DNA of 64,000 nucleotides from Chryseobacterium aureum (GTDB taxonomy: Bacteria > Bacteroidota > Bacteroidia > Flavobacteriales > Weeksellaceae), in NCBI RefSeq assembly GCF_003971235.1, contig NZ_CP034661.1:3596001-3660000 (forward strand), written 5' to 3'. This document shows, piece after piece, positions 53,383 to 61,714 of this stretch. The notes beneath the pieces are model-generated. The model was not told the origin of the DNA and made no database searches. It worked only from the letters and a program-made list of their open reading frames with translations. Numbering within the stretch: the stretch's first letter is position 1; each line of letters starts with the position of its first letter. The translations under genes were made by a program, and so were the position numbers.

Positions 53383-54257
53383 AATACGAGTTCATTAAGA
53401 ATCATGAATCTTTATTTCCGATTGAAAAAATGTGCAGTGTTTTAAAAGTAAGCTACAGTAGTTATTATAAATGGAAAGCAAGACCTCTTTCTAATAGAGA
53501 GAGACGAAAAAGAGAGATAAAAAAACAAATAACATCTATTTATTTTGCATCAAAGCAACGCTATGGAAGTCCCAGAATTACTGTAGAATTAGACTCATCA
53601 GGTTTTAAGACCTCCAGAATAACGGTTGCAAAATATATGAAAGAGCTTGGTTTAAGAAGTAAATTAAGCAGAAAATTTAGAGTAACAACAGATTCAAAAC
53701 ACAATTATTTGATTGCAGAGAACATCCTGAATAGAAACTTTTTGGTTGGCAGTCCATCCCAAGCTTGGGTCTCTGACATCACTTATCTCCAAACCAAAGA
53801 TGGATTTTTATACCTGACAGCAATTATAGATTTGTTTGATCGAAAAGTAATTGGTTGGAGCTTAAGTACTGGGATGAGTACCACGGAGACAAGTTTAGCT
53901 GCCTGGAAAATGGCTGTCAAAAATAGAAAAGCGGACAGTAAATTAATTTTTCACTCAGACAGAGGTGTTCAGTATGCAAGTAAAAAATTCACAAATACTC
54001 TTGCTTTTTATGGAGTAAAAAGGAGTATGAGCAGAAAAGGGAATTGTTGGGATAACGCAGTGGCTGAAAGCTTCTTCAAGTCATTGAAAACAGAACTAAT
54101 TTACGGAAACAAGCTTATCACAAGAGAACAGATGGAACTTGAAATTTTTGAATATATTGAAATATGGTACAATAAAAAAAGAAGGCACAGTACCCTGAAT
54201 TATCAAACAATAGAAGAATTTAACAATCAAAATAAAATTTACAAAAATGTAGCTTAA
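53379..54257 (+). CDS. IS3-family transposase OrfB (DDE integrase)
   Basis: 292 aa with an HTH_21 segment (SIYFASKQRYGSPRITVEL) and an rve integrase core. Catalytic DDE: first Asp in AWVSDITYLQTKDGFLYL, second in LIFHSDRGVQYASKKF, Glu in NAVAESFFKSLKTELIY. All three are present and the ORF is full length, so the element may still be active. Frame is -1 relative to OrfA. Confidence 0.94.
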   Translation: MKYEFIKNHESLFPIEKMCSVLKVSYSSYYKWKARPLSNRERRKREIKKQITSIYFASKQRYGSPRITVELDSSGFKTSRITVAKYMKELGLRSKLSRKFRVTTDSKHNYLIAENILNRNFLVGSPSQAWVSDITYLQTKDGFLYLTAIIDLFDRKVIGWSLSTGMSTTETSLAAWKMAVKNRKADSKLIFHSDRGVQYASKKFTNTLAFYGVKRSMSRKGNCWDNAVAESFFKSLKTELIYGNKLITREQMELEIFEYIEIWYNKKRRHSTLNYQTIEEFNNQNKIYKNVA

Positions 54258-56374
54258 CTTATACTGGAAATTTTATTTGCATATCCAGAATACTGCAGCA
54301 TTGCAAAAGGAGACTGCAAAGTACTAGTTATAGGATAATCTTTAACCGTTGTATATTCTGTTGCCTGTTTTTTATTATCAGTGATTTTTTCAACTCTTGA
54401 ATATTGTATATTAATACTTCCAGGAGAATCATATATTTTAAATAATCTCTGTAAATCATCTGTAACAAAGTTTGAGAGGCCATTATAGTTAGTTACTAAC
54501 ATTGGTGGCTGTGCCGATATATCTATATAAGATGTAAATAACTGAGCCCTAGGATAACCGATGAATGGGGCATTCATCATGACACCTGAAGATGAACCAT
54601 TTTCATTTTTATAAAAATATGACGTTGTACTTTTTACCTGATTTTCATCAGTATTTTTTATTTTCTTTATTCTCAAACCTGGTGCTTTTTGATAGTCGCC
54701 CAGTATTAAGAAATCATTCAATTCATATTCAAAACTTTTGATTCCTTTATTAGGGAATTCAATCTCAGTCAGCGTTCCTATCTGGGTAAAGTCTAAATCC
54801 GGCTCTCGGGATATATAATTGTCTCCATAATGTATTGTATGCATCGTTACATTATTATTGACTAAAGCATCATTATGAATTTTAAATGGTAAAAGTGACC
54901 ATTCCATCTGATTTGGATAATAATATACATTATCAGCATAACTTTGACCATAATTGTCTCCACTTATAAATTCATTGGTTTCCTTATAATATCCACCATA
55001 ATCATATGCTTTTGAACGTATGTTTGGTAAATATTCATTGTCTTTATATTTAAACTGATATTTTTTTCCAGAGTTTACTTCTTCAATACTCAATAACTTA
55101 AGACTTTTTCCATCTTTTGTAGAAATTCCCATCCAAGTATTTTGATATAGGAAGTATCCATAATTAAAATTATATTGTTGAATAAGTTTATTATTATAGT
55201 CATATAATTTGATTGAACTGAGTGCTTTTTCCGGATTCTGCGTATCCTGTCTTATAAAATCGTATTCATAGACCAGATACCCTTCATCAAATGTTATTTT
55301 TTTTAAATCTTTTGTTTTGAAATAATTGACAGAACTTTCAATCTTATTATACTGATAGTTTGTATTATTTTTTTGTCCGCCATCCAAAAAAGGATTTGAA
55401 GAAAGAAAACCCTTCAACTGTAAGCCATTCACTCCATTGTTGATAATATCAGGATTAATAGCATTCACATATTTTCCTATAAAATCACTAATAAAAGAAG
55501 TTCCAGGAGGTGCTTTAAAACGACTATATGTTTCTGAGCGTATTTCCCTTGAATGCGATGTTGACGTTATATTATAATCACCAGATGGAGTGTATTCAAA
55601 ATTTACTTCCCTATTGGTAGAAAGATCTTTTATTTTTGAAACCTTCCACGAAGAAACATAAGGCACTCTATCAATCGTGTTTCCATAGTAATTAACCGGA
55701 GATTCCGAATTATAATAATTGGCCATCTCATAATCATTGAACTGATATTGAATGCCATCATCTGTACTAATGGTAAAATTAAAGAAATCCGTAGTTGGAA
55801 AGTTACCAACCTCATAACGGGTTTCCTTTAATTTAGATATTTTTATTGGCTTATCAGATAATAATCGTGGTGTATTTTCATTTTCAAAATAGAATACATG
55901 TCTTTTATTTATAGAATTCAAGAAATAGAGATCCGGTAAGTAATCTAAATTGGCAGAATCTTTATCAGTATTTGAGAAAAAATATTTAATATTCTTTTTT
56001 ACTTTCCTAAAATATCCTGTCCTTCTTATTCTAGGAACCGCCCCTCCATCATCCATATCATGAGCATCCTGAATATCACGAGTGATATTAATATCGGCAA
56101 GAGACCAACCTAAACCAACATTTCCAGCTCTTTGATTGACCTTTATACCTCCAGTATTATATTGTAACTTAATTGGAATTTCAATGTTACCGCTTTTTAT
56201 ATTAAAGAGGGGGATCTCAACATTAGCTTTCCCATCTGCTTCATTGAGTTCCGCCTTTGCAACACTAAAGGAGCCATTAAAAGATGTGAAATCATTATTT
56301 TCCTGAGAGAGTAAAAAATTTGCAATAAAAATAAAACTCAATAAGATATATTTTTTCATAATTATCTTGTTCAT
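54254..56374 (-). pseudogene. 5' fragment of an SpvB/YD-type secreted protein gene, truncated by the IS element
   Basis: 706 codons. A signal peptide (about 6-25, ending FLLSQ) precedes FTSFNGSFSVAKAELNEADG, LFNIKSGNIEIPIKLQYNTG and VNQRAGNVGLGWSLADI. This block resembles the N-terminus of SpvB/TcB toxins and other YD-repeat shells. The reading frame passes into the inverted repeat of the IS element and stops there (last codons KISSIS); the remainder of the gene is at 52312-53045. Total original length would be near 950 aa. It overlaps the upstream T9SS gene by one base, so it was co-translated or at least co-transcribed with it. Confidence 0.8.
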
Positions 56375-57927
56375 TATTTTTTTATCAATTTAGCGTTAGC
56401 AGTTTGAGTTTGATTGTCTTGTTTATGAGCTTTGACTACCATTAGATAAGCTCCCTGGATCATGTTGGAAGTATTAATTTTGGTTACCCTATTTTTAGTG
56501 GTCAAGGTTTGGAGTTGTCTTCCTGCCATATCATAAATAGTTATTTCAGCTTCCTTAAAGTCAAAGCCAATTTCTGCATAACAGTAATCAGTGACAGGGT
56601 TTGGATAAATCTTAATTGGTAATCGTTCAATTACGCCTTCCACTTGCTTATCTCCTAATTTTATGATCTTCCAATTCTCTTTTCCAAGCTCTTCAGTACT
56701 AGTTCCCGCCAAAATAATTGAACCATCTTTCCCCATACTTAAATCGGATAAACGCTCTTCTTTCTGTCGGGAATTACCATTGATATACTTTCTCCAAACT
56801 TCATCGCCATTTTGATTGAGGTAGAGCATCCAAAAAGTTTCGTCATTTTCTGTAATTCTTCCTTCAGCTCGTGTGTAGCCTCCCAGTAAAAATCCTTTAG
56901 ATTCAGAATCTTTCGCATTGGAAACTACATTCAAGCTCATTAAAATATCTCTGTTTTTAAAAGAATAGGATTTTTGCCACATTTCATCTCCTTTTTCATT
57001 AAGTGCTATCAACCATATATCTGTTCCTTCATCTATGCCTACATTTTTATTCCCGGATCTGTCAGAACGGCTTTCTCCTCCTATTAAAAATCCAGTTGCT
57101 GTCATCGCTATGGTTCTCAGATGATCATCACCAATTCCACCGTAATTTTTTTCCCATTCTGCTTTTCCATCTTTATTCAGCTTAATAATCCAGTAATCTC
57201 CTTCTCCATAATTTTCAGTTTTCTTGGAACCTCCTTTATTGCTTCTAGAATAAATACCCAATAGAACACCACCATCTTTTGTCGGAATTATTTTTTCTAC
57301 CTCATCCAGCCCTTTTCCTCCTATGATCGTTTGAGAGATTTCTTTTCCGTTTTTGTCTAATTTTACGATGATAACATCTTTAGAACCATAGCCTTTTTCT
57401 GAGTTCTGAACATTTCCAGCCACAAAGAATCCCAAATCAGTGGTTTGAATTACAGATTTAGCTTCTTCATCAAAAGAAGTTCCTATTGTTTTCTGCCATA
57501 GTTCTTCTCCCAATTCATTGATTCTAATTACCCAGATATCCGATCCTCCACTGGAATCTTCTTTCTTATCTAGTCCTTTTCCTGAAAAAGAAGTTCCAGC
57601 TAACAAAAAACCTCCATCTTGAGTGGATAGAGACGCAGAAAGATAATCATGGTTTGTTCCTGAAAAATATTTTTCCCAGACCTCTTCTCCCTGTTGGTTC
57701 AGTTTAACCAAATGAAAATCGTAACCGTTGTTTTGTTTGCTTTCCGTAGAAATTTTTTTTGACTGAATAGAACTTCCTGTAATCAAATACTGAAGGTCTA
57801 AAGTTGGAGTCACTTGACTTAGAAAATTCTGTGAGGAAGAGAGAATATCTTTCTGCCATAAGACATCTTGAGCTGGTGTGCTCAAAAATATGCACAAGAA
57901 TAGTGCGCTAATGTAAAGTTTTTGCAT
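56374..57927 (-). CDS. Secreted propeller-like protein with T9SS type A sorting domain
   Basis: 517 aa. Signal peptide about 1-19. Then repeated units of the form DGGFLLAGTSFSGKG, GSDIWVIRINELGEELWQKT and GGVLLGIYSRSNKGG, probably a beta-propeller with about six blades (30-410). The T9SS type A sorting domain covers about 435-517 (LPIKIYPNPVTDYCYAEIGF, IYDMAGRQLQTLTTKN, end QTANAKLIKK). First gene of the RHS operon. TAAATTTG on the minus strand (57953-57960) is the likely -7 box, 26 bp upstream of the start. Role: surface or secreted component; ligand unknown. Confidence 0.85.
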   Translation of the reverse strand: MQKLYISALFLCIFLSTPAQDVLWQKDILSSSQNFLSQVTPTLDLQYLITGSSIQSKKISTESKQNNGYDFHLVKLNQQGEEVWEKYFSGTNHDYLSASLSTQDGGFLLAGTSFSGKGLDKKEDSSGGSDIWVIRINELGEELWQKTIGTSFDEEAKSVIQTTDLGFFVAGNVQNSEKGYGSKDVIIVKLDKNGKEISQTIIGGKGLDEVEKIIPTKDGGVLLGIYSRSNKGGSKKTENYGEGDYWIIKLNKDGKAEWEKNYGGIGDDHLRTIAMTATGFLIGGESRSDRSGNKNVGIDEGTDIWLIALNEKGDEMWQKSYSFKNRDILMSLNVVSNAKDSESKGFLLGGYTRAEGRITENDETFWMLYLNQNGDEVWRKYINGNSRQKEERLSDLSMGKDGSIILAGTSTEELGKENWKIIKLGDKQVEGVIERLPIKIYPNPVTDYCYAEIGFDFKEAEITIYDMAGRQLQTLTTKNRVTKINTSNMIQGAYLMVVKAHKQDNQTQTANAKLIKK

Positions 57928-58013
57928 CGATGTATTAATATAATTATCTTCACAAATTTACATTATTTCATTTAATGGGGAAAAATATAAAAGGAATCTT
58001 ATTCATTTTTTTA

Positions 58014-58021
58014 TATCTTTG
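58014..58021 (+). promoter_or_regulatory. Promoter -7 box (TATCTTTG) before the DUF7336-like ORF
   Basis: TAnnTTTG match. No good TTG at the normal distance. It lies about 10 bp before the small ORF. Confidence 0.4.
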
Positions 58022-58028
58022 AAGGTTT

Positions 58029-58238
58029 ATTGTTTTCAGCGTCAGTCATTATTATACAATACACACGTTTTTGGATGACGAAAGATATATCGGAGTATTT
58101 TCATCTCTAGAGAAAGCAGAAAAAGCAATTGAAGACTTAAAAAATAAGCCCGGTTTTAAAGATTATCAGAATGATTTTAATATAAGTGAGCTTGATCTTG
58201 CAACACTTTTATGGAATACAGGATTTGGAAGCGTATAA
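58029..58238 (+). CDS. Small DUF7336-like protein with no canonical start
   Basis: A frame of about 69 codons, from ATT at 58029 or a nearby non-ATG codon, ends with TAA at 58236. The sequence is HYYTIHTFLDDERYIGVF, SSLEKAEKAIEDLKNKPGF and a C-terminal SELDLATLLWNTGFGSV, which resembles the DUF7336 family found near many Flavobacteriia genes. No ATG, GTG or TTG occurs in frame before HYYTIH, so it either uses an unusual start or has lost its start by mutation. A perfect terminator hairpin follows. The role is unknown. Confidence 0.5.
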   Translation: MVFSVSHYYTIHTFLDDERYIGVFSSLEKAEKAIEDLKNKPGFKDYQNDFNISELDLATLLWNTGFGSV

Positions 58239-58243
58239 AATAA

Positions 58244-58271
58244 AAATCACTGCTGATGCAGTGATTTTTTA
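58244..58271. terminator. Bidirectional terminator
   Basis: AAAATCACTGC / GCAGTGATTTT stem with TGAT loop; T run on both sides. Lies between the small ORF and the PixA/AidA gene on the minus strand. Confidence 0.85.
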
Positions 58272-58278
58272 TTTTCTT

Positions 58279-58830
58279 TTATTTAACTGTAATGGTGGGA
58301 TCCCAGTAAAAGTAACCGTACAGAATCTGTTTATTACTGTCTTTAGGATCTAAAATATAAAGTCCAAACTGTACGTAGAAGTTCTCTTTTCCGGTAGATC
58401 TTACTTTTGAATCGATACTGGCAAAGCTGATATCCGCAGAGGTGGCGGGAAGGCCGTTTAAAGAATTCACGTCCGGTACAGCAGCCTGCTTTCTTCTGAC
58501 AGAATTGTATACAAAATTATTAAAAACCTGATCTCCTGACCAGTATTTAATATTATAAATAATAACGGCATCATCAGAATTCTGATAAATTGAAGTCCCC
58601 CGGAAAGAGACTACATCGCCGGCTCTCGCACTGAAGTTCAGGTCAGCTGATCCCTGGCCAGAAATAGCATTGGCATTGGAAACAATCATATGCTGGCTGT
58701 TATGATCTATTCCTACAGGCTTATTGGGATCTGTGCTGGGGCTTTTATAATTTGCCCGTATATAATCCGTGTCAATTACGATCAGGACATCTATTGCCTG
58801 ACTGGATGAACTAAGTTGTATATCTTCCAT
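58279..58830 (-). CDS. PixA/AidA (inclusion-body) family protein
   Basis: 183 aa, soluble, with IDVLIVIDTDYIRANYKS at the N-terminus, SGQGSADLNFSARAGDVVSF, IYNIKYWSGDQVFNNFVYN and a C-terminal YVQFGLYILDPKDSNKQILY. This pattern fits the PixA/AidA family seen in Xenorhabdus inclusion proteins and quorum-related AidA. No signal peptide. Such proteins often occur in tandem in Chryseobacterium; only one is in this window. A TACATTTG -7 box (minus, 58931-58938) about 100 bp upstream may be its promoter. Confidence 0.8.
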   Translation of the reverse strand: MEDIQLSSSSQAIDVLIVIDTDYIRANYKSPSTDPNKPVGIDHNSQHMIVSNANAISGQGSADLNFSARAGDVVSFRGTSIYQNSDDAVIIYNIKYWSGDQVFNNFVYNSVRRKQAAVPDVNSLNGLPATSADISFASIDSKVRSTGKENFYVQFGLYILDPKDSNKQILYGYFYWDPTITVK

Positions 58831-59040
58831 GATAAGTAGTTTTGTTTTTTTCTCTTACTCGTTGGGCTTTTCAGATTCCGCCCCGTGATTAAAGTGATGC
58901 GGCTTCACCTGTTGGGTTGTAATTACAATACAAATGTACATTCCTGATAATGAAAACAGTAGAGTGTAAATGCTGAAATTTTAAATTACGTATTTGTACT
59001 TAATTAATCTCTTTAAAGTGATTTTTTGCCCCTCTAAAAA

Positions 59041-59074
59041 AAATACCCTGAAAAGTTTAACTTTCCAGGGTACC
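59041..59074 (-). terminator. Terminator of the DUF6702-like gene
   Basis: Minus-strand CCCTGGAAAGTTAAACTTTTCAGGG stem and T run, just after the gene. Confidence 0.75.
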
Positions 59075-59103
59075 CATTTATAATGGTTAAATCTAATTTC
59101 CGT

Positions 59104-59574
59104 TTAAAAAGAAACTTCGTTTACCTCTTTTCCTCTTTGAAAATTCATTGTTTTCTGGCTGCCTTTGTAGGCAATGTTGACCAGGTTGATTTGCTTAGGA
59201 AAAGCGCTCAGAAGGATCGTATTTTTAATCTTTAAGGTACTGATATCTGAAACTCCTCCGGTTTCAAAATATACCCATACAGTTTCTCCGCTGACCTGAC
59301 TTCCGGTGAAGGTAATTGATTTAGGAGCACCATTGACAAACACATCAAAATTATTATTCACATATTTTTTTACTTCTGCTTCAAATCCAGCCGTATTCGG
59401 ATTAATTTTTATAGCGTCAGAGATATGGCTTGTATTCATTTTTGTGGTAAACTTCAATGTCTTGCTTCCATCAATATAATCCACTTTGGTCATTGAAGAG
59501 AAAAAGTCTGCATACATAAAACTCATTAACACAAAAAATGTTAAAATTCCTGATATATATAAAAGTTTTTTCAT
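59104..59574 (-). CDS. DUF6702-like exported protein
   Basis: About 156 aa from MKKLLYISGILTFFVLMSFM, a signal peptide; an in-frame Met 8 codons upstream is unlikely. The mature part has SMTKVDYIDGSKTLKFTTKM, a helix EAEVKKYVNNNFDVFVNG and TFTGSQVSGETVWVYFETGG, the layout of DUF6702, an exported Bacteroidota family of unknown role. It lies 59 bp from the LOG gene on the same strand. Confidence 0.65.
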   Translation of the reverse strand: MKKLLYISGILTFFVLMSFMYADFFSSMTKVDYIDGSKTLKFTTKMNTSHISDAIKINPNTAGFEAEVKKYVNNNFDVFVNGAPKSITFTGSQVSGETVWVYFETGGVSDISTLKIKNTILLSAFPKQINLVNIAYKGSQKTMNFQRGKEVNEVSF

Positions 59575-59632
59575 CTTAATTAATAGATTTACAATCATAC
59601 TTGTTCGTTATAAGTCACAAATAATATGCCAA

Positions 59633-60385
59633 TTAAAAATTCACGTTCACAGAATATTTATCATAAAATGCTTTAATGTGTGCTACAGCCTCGTCAGCAG
59701 TATCTACCACACGGTAAAGATCCAGATCATCTTCTGCAATCATTCCTTCTTTTAACAGAGTTGCCTTGAACCAATCCAATAATCCTCCCCAAAAATCACT
59801 TCCCACCAAAACAATTGGGAACTTTCCAATTTTGTTGGTCTGAATCAGCGTCATTGCTTCAGTCAGTTCATCCAAAGTACCAAACCCGCCGGGCATGACT
59901 ACAAATCCCTGAGAATATTTTACAAACATTACTTTTCTTACGAAGAAGTAATCAAAATTCATAGAGTAGGATTTATTGATGTAAGGATTAAAATGCTGCT
60001 CAAAAGGAAGGTCAATATTGAGTCCGATAGATTTTCCTTTTGCATTGAAAGCTCCTTTATTTCCAGCTTCCATTATTCCGGGTCCGCCTCCGGTGATGAT
60101 TCCGAAGCCTAGCTTGGTGATTTTTTCAGCAATATCTACTGCCATTTCATAATACTTGTTCTCCGGCTTCAATCGGGCAGAACCAAATATAGAAACGCAA
60201 GGGCCTATTTTAGCCAGTTTTTCATAACCGTCTACAAATTCAGCCATGACCTTGAAGACCATCCAGCTGTCTTTGGTAATCGTTTCATCCCAGGTTTTTT
60301 GTCTGAAGCTGTTGTGTAGTTTTGTTTCGTTACTGTCAAGTTCCGGATTTACTAAACTTTCATCCCTAGTTCCATCAATTTCCAT
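59633..60385 (-). CDS. LOG-family (TIGR00730) Rossmann protein
   Basis: 250 aa. LOG family nucleotide-monophosphate phosphoribohydrolases are known for cytokinin activation in plants and similar hydrolysis in bacteria. Motifs: VSIFGSARLKPENKYYEMA, GGGPGIMEAGNKGAFNAKGK and FVMPGGFGTLDELTEAMTL with the catalytic PGGxGTxxE. No signal peptide. Older annotation as lysine decarboxylase is misleading. It lies 8 bp downstream of the nucleotidyltransferase gene, so probably co-transcribed. Confidence 0.9.
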   Translation of the reverse strand: MEIDGTRDESLVNPELDSNETKLHNSFRQKTWDETITKDSWMVFKVMAEFVDGYEKLAKIGPCVSIFGSARLKPENKYYEMAVDIAEKITKLGFGIITGGGPGIMEAGNKGAFNAKGKSIGLNIDLPFEQHFNPYINKSYSMNFDYFFVRKVMFVKYSQGFVVMPGGFGTLDELTEAMTLIQTNKIGKFPIVLVGSDFWGGLLDWFKATLLKEGMIAEDDLDLYRVVDTADEAVAHIKAFYDKYSVNVNF

Positions 60386-60393
60386 TGTAAAAT

Positions 60394-61107
60394 TTATTTA
60401 AAATGTTTCTCGGCCTCTGTTACGGATGACGGTCTTCCGACATCGATAAGAATGCTGTCATGTACAAAGCCGTGTATATGCTCGGTTTGCATCAGATCCA
60501 GATATTCTTCCATAACAGAAAATTTGCCTGTTCTTTTTATTTTTTCGAAAATGACAGGATTGATGCAGTGAATTCCACTGAAAGCGAGAGCTTTAAAGCC
60601 TTTGTTGAATTCCGCGAGTCTTTGTTCACCCGTCTGTACATTCAGCCAGCCTCTCAAAACCATATCATCATTGAAAAGGAGTTTTCTCGAACTTTCCCTG
60701 TCCGAAACCGCTAAAGTAGCAAAATCTTTTATCTTTTTGTGGTATTCTACCAATGCATTGATGTTCAGGTCTGTAAGAATATCAGCATTCATGATTAAAA
60801 AATCTTCTCCATGATCAAGAAATTTTCTTGCAAAAATCAAGCCGCCACCGGTTTCCAGCAGCTCGTTGGTTTCATCCGAAATTTCTATTTTACATCCGAA
60901 ATTATTGTTCTTATGTAAAAAATCAACAATCTGATCTCCAAAATGATGAATGTTAATCACAAAATCTGTTATTCCGAAATTTTTCAGATAAATGATATTT
61001 CTTTCCAGAAGAGGAACTTCATTTACTTTGGCCAGAGCTTTAGGGTGATGATCTGTAAACGGCTTAAGTCTGGTCCCTTTTCCTGCTGCGAAGATGAGAG
61101 CTTTCAT
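60394..61107 (-). CDS. Nucleotidyltransferase, MurU-like (MurNAc-1-phosphate uridylyltransferase)
   Basis: 237 aa. NTP-transferase signature FAAGKGTRLKPFTDHHPKAL at the N-terminus, metal-binding Asp in LIMNADILTDLN and GLIFARKFL. Short, single-domain enzymes like this, encoded close to an AmgK-type kinase (61715-62734 here), match MurU of the anabolic MurNAc recycling pathway, which makes UDP-MurNAc. A mannose-1-phosphate guanylyltransferase cannot be excluded on sequence alone. The upstream spacer is filled with ATCATTTATC-type repeats. Confidence 0.78.
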   Translation of the reverse strand: MKALIFAAGKGTRLKPFTDHHPKALAKVNEVPLLERNIIYLKNFGITDFVINIHHFGDQIVDFLHKNNNFGCKIEISDETNELLETGGGLIFARKFLDHGEDFLIMNADILTDLNINALVEYHKKIKDFATLAVSDRESSRKLLFNDDMVLRGWLNVQTGEQRLAEFNKGFKALAFSGIHCINPVIFEKIKRTGKFSVMEEYLDLMQTEHIHGFVHDSILIDVGRPSSVTEAEKHFK

Positions 61108-61203
61108 TTTTTATAATTGATAAATGGTAATTGATGAATGATAATACTTTGTATCATCAATAAATGACAATTAAATCATTTATCAATGATCACTTATCAT
61201 TTA
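61108..61203. repeat. Spacer of ATCATTTATC-type repeats between MurU-like and RapZ-like genes
   Basis: Contains several TTTATCA/TGATAAA units with short variants (CATCAATAAATGACA, ATCAATGATCACTTATCATT). Comparable to spacers at 14641-14798, 17512-17552 and 17915-17942, all between co-directional minus-strand genes. Confidence 0.6.
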
Positions 61204-61608
61204 TTGATTCAGTTGCGGTTGTTCATCATGATGAAGGGTGACTTTCGTTCCTTCAGGATATTTTTCCTTGATAAATTCTGCAATTTTTATAGCGGAATAT
61301 ACGGATCTGTGCTGTCCGCCGGTACATCCGAAGTTGATCTGAAGGTGTTCAAAACCTCTCGCAAGATAATCGTCAATATTAATAGACACCAGAGATTTTA
61401 CCAGTTCTAAAAACCTAGGCATTTCTGTTTTTGTTTCCAGATATTCCTGCACTCCGATGTCATTTCCGGTCTGGATTTTATATTCTTCAATTCTCCCCGG
61501 ATTTAAAATTCCACGGCAGTCAAAAGCGAAACCTCCGCCGTTTCCTGAATGGTCTTTAGGAATTCCTCCTTTCTTGTAGGAAAAACTGTGTATCTCGATG
61601 TTTAGCAT
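61201..61608 (-). CDS. RapZ C-terminal domain protein
   Basis: 135 aa: the C-terminal half of RapZ without the kinase-like N-terminal half. The core is GGGFAFDCRGILNPGRIEEY, then HLQINFGCTGGQHRSVYSAI. In E. coli the C-terminal domain senses glucosamine-6-phosphate. Here the single-domain version sits between a MurU-like and an AmgK-like gene, which suggests a sensor or regulator of amino-sugar recycling. That role is inferred. Family membership is well supported by FGCTGGQHRSV. Confidence 0.85.
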   Translation of the reverse strand: MLNIEIHSFSYKKGGIPKDHSGNGGGFAFDCRGILNPGRIEEYKIQTGNDIGVQEYLETKTEMPRFLELVKSLVSINIDDYLARGFEHLQINFGCTGGQHRSVYSAIKIAEFIKEKYPEGTKVTLHHDEQPQLNQ

Positions 61609-61714
61609 ATTTTCTATATATTTTTTTAAACCATTAAGGTTTATTTAGTTATCTTAAAATTGCTTCGTATTTGCTCAGATATTTCGATCTCTCAGTCTGA
61701 GCGGAGCCGAAGAC

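Larger units (their letters stand above)
53046..54267 (+). mobile_element. IS3-family insertion sequence
   Basis: About 1222 bp, with two overlapping transposase ORFs. Imperfect terminal inverted repeats CCAGTTAGAGTTAAGC (left, 53046) and CCAGTATAAGTTAAGC (right, reversed, to 54267); one or two further matching TT bases outside. No clean target duplication is visible. It is inserted opposite in orientation to the host gene, which it splits. Confidence 0.88.

Noticed and set aside
53043-54270. Target-site duplication around the IS
   Set aside because: Bases next to either plausible boundary do not match over 3 or 4 positions, so none is claimed.
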